A program made the translations under genes and the position numbers. The notes beneath the pieces are model-generated. The model did not search any database and had not been told where the DNA came from. It worked only from the letters and a program-made list of their open reading frames with translations. Shown one piece after another: positions 28,142-36,082 of a stretch of DNA of 64,000 bases. Every line of letters begins with the position of its first letter. The first letter of the stretch is position 1. The stretch comes from Lunularia cruciata (taxonomy: Eukaryota; Streptophyta; Marchantiopsida; Lunulariales; Lunulariaceae): the NCBI GenBank assembly GCA_948567375.1, contig OX419758.1:40253473-40317472 (forward strand), given 5' to 3'.

Positions 28142-28568
28142 ATTAGGGCGTGTCGAATACCAAATCTTCTTCCCGCAGCAAGCGGAGTTGTTGCCCGTCT
28201 CGCCCTCTCGGGGAGGCAGACCAGCGAATGCCCAACGAATGCCCGGTTAAGTTTCTATGGGGCCGCGGAGTGTGCCACAGGAGGAAAATCGTCTAGCCGC
28301 CAAAACTTTTGATTGCTGGTTAGAGAACAGTAGTTGCTATGTCATGGGTTTGGGTTTGGGGCTCATGGTTCAGTCTACAAGTCATCGTATGAAGCATTCA
28401 AAACCCATGGTCCGTTAAAATAATATGGAAAGTGTTGTGAACGCTGTGTTGTTCCCAGGGGCGTTAGAGAACTGATGCGGAAGCCCTCCGGTGGGTTTGC
28501 TGTGAAATTTCCCCCTGTCCGAACCTACCCTGCCCTTTGAGAGTGAACGAGGTTTGACACGCCCTAAT
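28142..28568. mobile_element. Small element with 13-bp perfect terminal inverted repeats (MITE-like)
   Basis: 28142-28154 is 'attagggcgtgtc' and 28556-28568 is 'gacacgccctaat', its exact reverse complement. The 427-bp interior has no coding capacity and is more GC-rich than its flanks. Because the outermost bases are palindromic (TTA/TAA), the target duplication cannot be separated from the repeat. TA (Tc1/mariner-like) or a TWA trinucleotide (PIF/Harbinger-like) are both possible. Confidence 0.6.
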
Positions 28569-28614
28569 GTTCGTCTCACTCGAAAGTTTGAGTTCTCTTC
28601 ATTGTCCGCCCGAT

Positions 28615-28750
28615 TTATATGGTACTGTTATACATATACTCAAGTATATATGATATGAATTACAAATTGAAAGATTATATGGTACTGTTATACATATACT
28701 CAAGTATATTTTTCCCAAATGATCTTTCAATTTGTAATTCATATCATATA
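28615..28750. repeat. 35-bp direct repeat combined with a 29-bp perfect inverted repeat
   Basis: 28615-28649 and 28675-28709 are identical 35-bp direct repeats ('ggtactgttatacatatact' inside each). 28647-28675 and 28722-28750 are perfect 29-bp inverted repeats ('gatatgaattacaaattgaa' inside the left arm). The second direct copy sits in the loop of the hairpin. Confidence 0.9.
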
Positions 28751-29770
28751 TTCTCTCCGTTACATTTCGATAACAAAGTTACCAAAATGGTAAAAATCGA
28801 ACGAGGGAAGACTAGATAGCTGGAAAGGAGAAAATCGGATGAGGGAGCGCTAGATAGTTGGAAACTGGGCGAGAGAGAAAATGTAGATCAGATGTCCTAC
28901 AGAGTGAATGTGAGAGAGGTCCCTGTGCAATTGTTGAGATCGTAGGTTGATATCACGGGTGGTTACAGACCCAGGAATTACAACGTGAGGTGAGATATGG
29001 TGGATGGGAGACTCTCCAGTAAAGGGTAATCGAAAATTAAGCGGCAGGAGCCCGGGAGAGAGAGGGAGGGATACAGATATTCGCAGAATGTGAGAGCGAA
29101 GTAGAATGGAAGGTGTTGTTAAGAAAATAGCAAAATGTAATAGAGAGGACAATCTGATACGAGTTATAAATTGAGGGATCATTTGTGAGGAAATGCTTGA
29201 GCCAAACATCATCCCCATCCGATTTCTAACATTCTAAATTCCTTCATCGAATATCTAACATTCTATATATCTCTAATCTCTTTCGAGCTATGGGCTCTCT
29301 GGCTTACGGCTCCTGTTTCCAATTGCGATTGGACTTAGTGGAATGGGCTGATTCCTTTGGGGTCAGGTGCATGGCTACTCTCTCAGCATTCCCACGAGGT
29401 CTGCTCTTTCTCGACAAATGAATGATTTGCTTTAGAAATTTGTCAGAGTGGGACGGGATGTGAAATCTGTGAGTCAGAGGTATAACATAAGTATTTTGGC
29501 AGTCTAATGAGATGCACCGAGGGTAAAAGAATTTTCAAAATTAAACTGTAAAGTAAGAGACAGTTGAAAGAACTAATGAAATACCCTTATTATTGATACC
29601 CTTATACACTTCTAATGAACTGGCGATCTTGAAACTCTCAAGTGAGTTCTGATTTCTAAAGTAAATGATGAATATTTATGCTTGACGAGGATAATAATGA
29701 TAAATAGATACTCAGATAACAGAATATAAATGAATAGCAAGATATAACCAAAAGGTATATATATATATAC
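28751..29770. other. Intergenic, purine-rich, no gene recognised
   Basis: Two related segments occur near 28800-28860 ('actagatagctgg' and 'gctagatagttgg', each next to 'gaaaatcgga'-type words). A simple 'tatatata' tract lies at 29757-29768. The minus-strand frame at 29218-28850 has no recognisable domain. Confidence 0.4.
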
Positions 29771-29773
29771 TCA

Positions 29774-30394
29774 ATGTTTCTATCCGACTCCGGCCTACGT
29801 TTTCTATTTATCGTTCATGCACTGCTCACTGGCGGTCTTTTACATAGCGTTACTTATTTCTTATTTCTCGCAGTCGTCTGCCTAGAGTTCTCGATTTCAA
29901 AGTGGTTTACTAGTCTTTTAGCCATGTGTTATTCTCAAAGTGTTTCAATTATCTTTTGCTTCAAGACATATTCTAGTAGGTTAGTCACATGTTATTCTCA
30001 ATTTGTTTCAATTATGTCATTGTTTCAAGTTACATTCAATGCATTTTACTTTATGGGTTTCTCACTATACATTTACCCTAAGGGTTTCTCACCAATGCAT
30101 TTTACTTTATGGGTTTCTCACTATACATCTACCCTATGGGTTTCTCGCTATTCTAGTATTGTGAATCATGTACCTCTTGTTTATCGATCATTTGCACTTC
30201 ATGAGTTCTGGATAACCCATTCCCAAAATGACTTCTGTTCTCGTATAACTTTATATATTATCAATATATCATCAATTAACTTTTGTTATAAGCATAACAA
30301 AAGTATCATCCTCTTATTTAGTGATTCTTACTGCGGGAGGAGTGTGGAGCTGCGGGGAGAGTGTGGAGACGGGAGAGGAGAGGGAGAGACGTGA
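29774..30394 (+). repeat. Open frame made of short tandem repeats; probably not a gene
   Basis: A 206-codon frame is open here, but its sequence is generated by repeats. A 56-bp unit is repeated at 30037-30092 and 30093-30148 ('gcattttactttatgggttt'), with a shorter 'atgggtttctc' motif inside, and a ~61-bp unit is repeated near 29921 and 29981 ('tgttattctcaa', 'gtttcaattat'). The translation is hydrophobic and Ser/Tyr/Phe-rich without known motifs. It could include the untranslated leader of the retrotransposon that follows. Confidence 0.5.
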
Positions 30395-30698
30395 GACAAT
30401 TTTGATAAAATCTGAGTGCTCTCTAGCATGTAGCCTTCGAGTGAATAGACGATTCTATTCGTTTTTCAATTTTGGTTCCATTGGCACCTAGATTGAAGAC
30501 TATGGAGAATGGAGTAGAAAGTTATGAAGTTTTTTTAGTTTTTTTAGGGTTGAGAGTGATCATTATACATTGAGAGTGATGGGTTGTGAATTTTCATTTC
30601 TAATCTCTGGGTTTTCATAATTAAGTTCCATGGGAATTTAATTTGAAAATTTTGGAGACGGAAATTGAAAGTTATGGGAGTTTATAGATTTTAGGGTT

Positions 30699-33600
30699 GT
30701 GAGAGAGATTGTTTTCTTATGTGAGTTGGGATGTGAGGGGTTGTGGTTTTGCAGATATGGGGAGATATGGAGAGGAGTATCATGTGTTACTATCATTATT
30801 CTTGTGCTAGCCATGGCTACATCTTCCCATGTGGGGTCGCCTAGAGCGGGTCGGGATACACCATGCCCGGTGTGTCACCGATGCTTTACCTCGCAAGGGG
30901 TAAAGACCCATGTGGGAAGGATGCACAAGGACTATGATTGGACCACTTGGGATGCCCACGTGAGACGAGCGACCACATCGACAGCAGTGACACTCGGGAT
31001 TACGCACGCTTCTTCTATACCTTTGTTGATCGTTCCAGGGATACCGATCGAGTCGTGGGAGTGGTTAGCTTCTCAGGCGGGTTGCATTTTGGGGTTATTT
31101 GAGACTAGTTTTCCATGTCCACGTCTATTCCATAGGCTACCCCGCACACTCCATGATGAGGCTAGACAGGCTTTTCGCCTACCACTGGATCGTTTGGCAC
31201 GTGATCCCTTGGACGAGTTAGCGTGGTTCCTATTCCTCCTACTCCCTCGATGGTGTCTTCGTTATGCTAGAGGGGGACGTGCGGGGCATAGAGAGGTGGC
31301 GGCTAGATTTCGTCGATTCCGAGCGGGGGATTGGGCAGCCCTTCAGGAGGAGTCTATTAGGGCTACACGATTTAGGAGACAGACATCGCCACAGGATACC
31401 ATAGATTCCACTCGATTACGACGATGTAGGACATTGGGTCAGGCGGGAGAGTTTAGTAGAGCAGCACGAGCGCTACACCCTCTGTCTATAGCGAGTCCTA
31501 CTGATGAGACCATCTCTTCCCTACGCTCATTGCATCCTATAGCAGTAGAGGGACTACCACTAGAGGTCTTAGATTATCAGCCTGAGCAGCCTTTATGTCT
31601 TGATAGGTCGCTATTTGCACAAGCATTGTGCACTGCCCCTCGCCTTTCCTCAGGAGGCTTGTCAGGGATGGTTTATGAGCACCTTAGAGATTGCTTCCAG
31701 GCAGATGATCCTTCTAGTGGTTTTACCGAGTTGTTTCAGGTGGCTGCAGCAGTAGCGAGAGGAGATATTCCTATGTCTGTTAGTCGGGTCTTAGGTGCTA
31801 GTCGACTTCTCGCGATCGAGAAGGACACGGGAGGCATTAGACCGATTGCTATTGGAGAGATCTTTTTGCGTTTGGTCAGTCGTACCATTGTCCTTCAGCA
31901 TCGTTCTCACTTTCGACAGCACCTTAGTCCACATCAGTTTGGAGTAGCTACACCTGGAGGATGTGAGGCTATATCTCTAGGCATTAGAGCACTCCTAGAT
32001 ATCCATCCGGAGTGGGTCGTCCTACAGGTGGACGTTGAGAACGCTTTTAATAGCGTCTCACGTGCATCCATCTTTAGAGAGCTTAGGGAGGCTGGTGGAT
32101 CCTTGGCGAGTCTCATTCCTTTTGTGCGGTCTTTTTATGGCTCTCCTGCTTCCCTTTACTACCAGCATGGTGGTTCACAGGAGGGAGTCACCGTCTTGGA
32201 GTCCGCTATTGGTACACGTCAGGGAGATCCTTTGGGGGGGCCCTTATTTGCCATGGCTCACTTTAGAGCTCTCCTATCTACTACTTTGGCCATGCTAGGT
32301 TGTGTATTTCCATCCTTGGCAGATGATACACACATTGTAGGCCCTGTAGATCAGATTAGGCAGGCCTTTGACTACTTGACTACCGAGCTACATCTAGTAG
32401 GCTTGAGAGTCAATGTGTCAAAGTGTAGGGCATGGTCCCCTTTAGGTATCCCTCCCCACCTTGAGCTTCCAGAGGGGTGTATCACATCCACAGAGGGACT
32501 TCGTGTTCTTGGAGTGCAAGTAGGATCGGAGGATTTTGTCACACGCTTCTTGGACGCTGCCCTTGCAGAGGATGTTCTCCATGTGGATGACCTTCCATTA
32601 CTAGGAGATCCGCAGGTGGCATTTGGTATACTCTCTTCCAGTATTGCTCGTCGACCATCCTACCTCATCCGTACAGTTCCCCCCTCATCGTCCTTCCTAT
32701 CACGTCTGAGAGCATTTGATAGGAGGATTATGGGAGTCTTTGGTGATATTATTGGACCAGGGACTTTTGAGTGTGTGACAGGGGATTTGGCACGTAGACA
32801 GACGGCTCTACCGATCTCATGTGGTGAGGTTGGCTTGCTTTCTATGGAGGAGATGGCACCTATAGCGTTTTTGGGTAGTTGGGCTCTCTCGGCACCCCTA
32901 CTTGCCTCTCGTTTTGTGGTTGCTGATAGGCCAGTTTTGGAGACTTATGTGACAGAGGTGGAGGGAGGATCCTTTTCTCTCCAGGTGTTATTGCGGCAGA
33001 CGAGAGATAGTCTATCTCCACGAGCACGAGAGGGTTTTCCACCATTTGCTTCATTATCGTCAAATTGGACTAGAGGTCTACAGTCTTCCTTGATGGAGCG
33101 ACAGTGTGAGCATACGCTACATTCTCTCTTAGTTGACTCGTCCATTTCTCAGGCTACTAGAGCACGTCTACGCTCTTGCTCCGGCAAGGGTGCAGGCTCG
33201 TGGATCCTAGCTCGACCATGCATTAGGGCTTTCCGACTCGCACCGGCTACTTTCTCTACAACGATGAGGTTTCGCCTAGGTTTGGTCCACCCATCTGCAT
33301 CTTCACTACTCACTTGTGAGTGTGGTTCTACACTAGATGCAGCGGCGGTCCACATGACACGGTGTCCTTTTGGAGGACAAAGGATAGCTACCCATGATGC
33401 CATTAGAGACATAGTGTTTGCTATGGCACGAGAGAGTGGATACTTGGCTTGGAGGGAGCGTTCGTATGCGTTGCAGACGACACGTGTCAGGGCAGACTTA
33501 TACTTGGTCCGAGATGATCAGGTGACAGTAGCGGATGTCGTGGTGACGGACCCTACGCGAGATACAGTTTCGGAGGGAGTGATTACCCATCTCCCTGGAT

Positions 33601-33980
33601 GGGCGGCGAGTGCAGCAGCAGGTCGCAAGGTCTCCAAGTATAGGGGCATGCAGCGAGGTCACCTCTTTGTTCCTCTAGCCTTGGAGTTATATGGAGCGAT
33701 GGACACGGCATTTGACACATTTGTTAGGGAGTGCACGAGAGCTTATCATGTTAGGCGGCAGGGGGTACCACTCTCACTCTCATACTTTGTAGCTTACTTT
33801 AGACAGCGTGTATCCATTGCTCTACAGAGGGCAGTGGCTGGTGCAATCCATAGGAGAGCAATCACATTAGGTGATGTTTCTTCGGATGCTCCAGTTGTGT
33901 GTAGACCGTACGACTTGCATAGCTCGGATATCTTAGGTGCGGTAGGCCAGATTTCTCATACAGACTCTATTGGGGCTTAG
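30699..33980 (+). CDS. Non-LTR retrotransposon ORF: C2H2 finger, reverse transcriptase, restriction-like endonuclease
   Basis: A single uninterrupted frame of 1,093 codons; the likely start is Met39 (30813, 'gccatggct' context), giving 1,055 aa. Order, numbered from the first Met: C2H2 finger 56-76 (C56, C59, H71, H76). RT about 300-640, with 'GGLSGMVYEHLRD', 'GGIRPIAIGEI', motif A 'QVDVENAFNSVSR' (D445), motif B 'GTRQGDPLGGPLF' (505-517) and motif C 'SLADDTHIVG' (D542, D543). Then a thumb, a knuckle C873-x-C875-x9-H885-x3-C889, and an endonuclease-like core 'VRADLYL' (D933), 'VADVVV' (D946) and 'GRKVSKYRG' (K977, K980). N-terminal finger, central RT and C-terminal CCHC plus PD-(D/E)xK-like nuclease is the one-ORF layout of the early-branching REL group (R2, CRE, NeSL, HERO, Utopia). 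Clade within it cannot be settled by eye. No apurinic endonuclease or RNase H was seen. No 28S rDNA flanks it. Confidence 0.9.
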   Translation: MREIVFLCELGCEGLWFCRYGEIWRGVSCVTIIILVLAMATSSHVGSPRAGRDTPCPVCHRCFTSQGVKTHVGRMHKDYDWTTWDAHVRRATTSTAVTLGITHASSIPLLIVPGIPIESWEWLASQAGCILGLFETSFPCPRLFHRLPRTLHDEARQAFRLPLDRLARDPLDELAWFLFLLLPRWCLRYARGGRAGHREVAARFRRFRAGDWAALQEESIRATRFRRQTSPQDTIDSTRLRRCRTLGQAGEFSRAARALHPLSIASPTDETISSLRSLHPIAVEGLPLEVLDYQPEQPLCLDRSLFAQALCTAPRLSSGGLSGMVYEHLRDCFQADDPSSGFTELFQVAAAVARGDIPMSVSRVLGASRLLAIEKDTGGIRPIAIGEIFLRLVSRTIVLQHRSHFRQHLSPHQFGVATPGGCEAISLGIRALLDIHPEWVVLQVDVENAFNSVSRASIFRELREAGGSLASLIPFVRSFYGSPASLYYQHGGSQEGVTVLESAIGTRQGDPLGGPLFAMAHFRALLSTTLAMLGCVFPSLADDTHIVGPVDQIRQAFDYLTTELHLVGLRVNVSKCRAWSPLGIPPHLELPEGCITSTEGLRVLGVQVGSEDFVTRFLDAALAEDVLHVDDLPLLGDPQVAFGILSSSIARRPSYLIRTVPPSSSFLSRLRAFDRRIMGVFGDIIGPGTFECVTGDLARRQTALPISCGEVGLLSMEEMAPIAFLGSWALSAPLLASRFVVADRPVLETYVTEVEGGSFSLQVLLRQTRDSLSPRAREGFPPFASLSSNWTRGLQSSLMERQCEHTLHSLLVDSSISQATRARLRSCSGKGAGSWILARPCIRAFRLAPATFSTTMRFRLGLVHPSASSLLTCECGSTLDAAAVHMTRCPFGGQRIATHDAIRDIVFAMARESGYLAWRERSYALQTTRVRADLYLVRDDQVTVADVVVTDPTRDTVSEGVITHLPGWAASAAAGRKVSKYRGMQRGHLFVPLALELYGAMDTAFDTFVRECTRAYHVRRQGVPLSLSYFVAYFRQRVSIALQRAVAGAIHRRAITLGDVSSDAPVVCRPYDLHSSDILGAVGQISHTDSIGA

Positions 33981-34062
33981 CCCCATGTTACCTGTTTTGT
34001 CTCTCCCTTGTACGGCTTGATGGGGTCTTCCCATCCTTCATTTTTCCTACGCGGTCGCCTTT
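33981..34062 (+). mobile_element. 3' UTR/tail of the REL retrotransposon
   Basis: After the stop comes a short tail containing 'ctcccttgtacggcttgatg', 'tcttcccatcctt' and 'tacgcggtcgcctt', ending in a short T run. The same words, in the same order, occur at about 46519-46580, 57698-57756 and (decayed) 22655-22706. All copies lose similarity right after 'gcctt' or its variant, which sets the 3' terminus near 34058-34062. Confidence 0.8.
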
Positions 34063-34139
34063 TTTCATTATTTAGTTTACGGATGAATTACGGAGGTGAG
34101 TCCTGTAATACTTGATACTATGTGGTCTAGCTCTATTTT

Positions 34140-34222
34140 ACTTGTTAGATTTTAACCTTACTTGTTAGATTTTAACCTTGATGGAGTCTTCCCATCTTGT
34201 TATCCCATAAAGCCGTTTTTTC
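34140..34222 (+). repeat. 20-bp tandem duplication followed by a second, partial tail copy
   Basis: 'acttgttagattttaacctt' occurs twice in tandem (34140-34159, 34160-34179). It runs into 'cttgatggagtcttcccatc' (34176-34195), which matches the middle of the REL-element tail. The remainder to about 34222 is only loosely similar. Confidence 0.65.
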
Positions 34223-36082
34223 TATGTAAGGATAAATAAGGTGAAAAATTGCAATTTTCCAAATTTTAGTGTGTACAAAATTCGTACTTAGAAAGATATG
34301 AGATAAGTAAAAAAGATATTGATTTTATGACTGTTGTAGTCGGATGTAAAAAAAGCCAATATCTTACCATATATATACTTAAATTTCTGTGATAATAAAA
34401 ATCAAAGGAAGAGGAAAGAAGGAAAATGATTCCCACGCTCATTCTGCGGAATGCGTTAAAATATAAAGTTTATGAATGGAATAAAACACACTACCTTTTA
34501 TTCAAAAACTAATGTAAGAAATTTCCAGTAGCACCCTACTGTCTTTTAAGTGTATTTCTCACCGTTTTAATAAATCATGTCTTGTTTGGGACTATTCGGT
34601 AAATAACCCCATGTCGTACTATAGAAGCTTGGAGATTTAAATCTATATCTAACTCCAAATCAATCATTTACGTTACGTTGTTAGGATCTGACTTTAGCAA
34701 CTGGGAGGTCGGCTTTCTTCTACATTAGCAACTTATTACGATTGCCCCATTATCCACTGAAAATAATAAAAAACGCAACTCAATAAGGTCTTGCGCGGGT
34801 CGCTTCTTGTAATACAGCCGGATGTGAAGTCCGCCGCATTACTGCGTGTCGTGTAAACAAGGGTGCCGTCGCGGGAGTCCGTCCAAAATCAGGGCTAGGA
34901 TTGCTAGCAGATCTATTGCCGGATAGAGATACCTGTATCCAATAAAGATTCCTCAGACTATTAGCTATTTTATGCCGTCAGATCAAGATCTACACGGCAG
35001 AATTAGCACGATAGATACTGCACGTTTGCGTTGGAAATGGTGGACGAAAGAGGAAAGCCAGGGCGGACGTAAAGCTCGGTAGGATTGTATTTTTAGAAGT
35101 AGCGCAGCGAGCTGCTTGTTCTGGTCGTGCACAGTGTCGATGATTGCAGATTTGGTAGTACTTTCGATCGGCTGCTGCTGCGTCTTCGGCGCTCCGTGTT
35201 GAAATGCGATGGAGATCTAGTGCGAGGGCGGAGGACTGATTTGAAGGAATTCACATTTGGCAGGTGGTAATTTAGAGTGTTTTTGTGGCTTCGGAATCGG
35301 TGGTGGTGGATTTTGTCCGGAGCCGAGGAAATGGGAAAGAGATGACTGCTGTGCTCAGGGTTAGGGATTGGTAATGGATATAGTGAAGTAACAGGTCTGA
35401 GGGGAGGAGGGGGATGCTGTCAAGTGGAAAATTTGGAAGACGAAGGACGTGCCGTGGAATTGCGCTTTTCGAGCGATTGGAGCGATCGAACGTCTACTGG
35501 CTAGGAGACCAGGTTTGAGGTCTACGGGCTAGGAGGTTTCAGGAATTTTGTGTCGTGGAAGGAGGTGGAATGTTTGGGAAGCCCATGTTTGGCTGTAAAG
35601 GGTTTTGAGGATTTCACGCTTTCTGGTGTTCGACATCAGGTACTCTTCTGGCAGAGGAGCTTGATTGAGGAGTTAAATTCAGGCGCGACTACCGTTAAAA
35701 GCTCTGTTTGTTATTTGGTGCTGACGTGAACTCGTGAGGGATTTCGAATTGAGTTGCCAGAGTTTGGAACTATTCTCTATAAATCTTGGATAGGAGGATT
35801 GGAAGAGCATCGTCGGAAGGTGTCTGACTGAAGGTATTACTTGACACTATCGCCAATGTACGTGTTAGAGCATCTAGACCAGTATTTGTTGGAAGACGAG
35901 GCGGGAGTCATGAAAATGGGGTTCTGTAGGGTCTGTTTCCTGGAGGAGCAGATTAAGTGACGCGCTTCACTCGACAAGTTCTGAAGGGAAATATTGGCAT
36001 CCTTTAAAAGCTCCAAGTTCCGCGTACGAAGGGTTTATCGTGTTTCGGATTGAAAAAATCCGGAAGTTTACAAACGAGGGAA
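34223..36082 (+). promoter_or_regulatory. CDKC promoter and long 5' leader
   Basis: 34223-34780 is AT-rich without genes. From about 34790 the sequence turns CpG-richer ('ttgcgcgggtcgc', 'gccgtcgcggga') up to the CDKC start codon at 36083, about 1.3 kb. No long frame with a known motif is present. Short upstream ATGs occur, and the leader could hold an unspotted intron. The transcription start is inferred from composition only. Confidence 0.4.

Noticed and set aside
29774..30394. 206-codon open frame upstream of the retrotransposon, considered as a membrane protein or ORF1
   Set aside because: The translation is produced by short tandem DNA repeats and has no family motif; ORF1 of LINEs is not expected in a one-ORF REL element.
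30699..33980. Assignment of the retrotransposon to R2 itself
   Set aside because: No 28S rDNA flanks it, motif C is LADD, knuckle spacing differs, and solo tails lie in unrelated AT-rich DNA with duplications rather than a fixed rDNA site.
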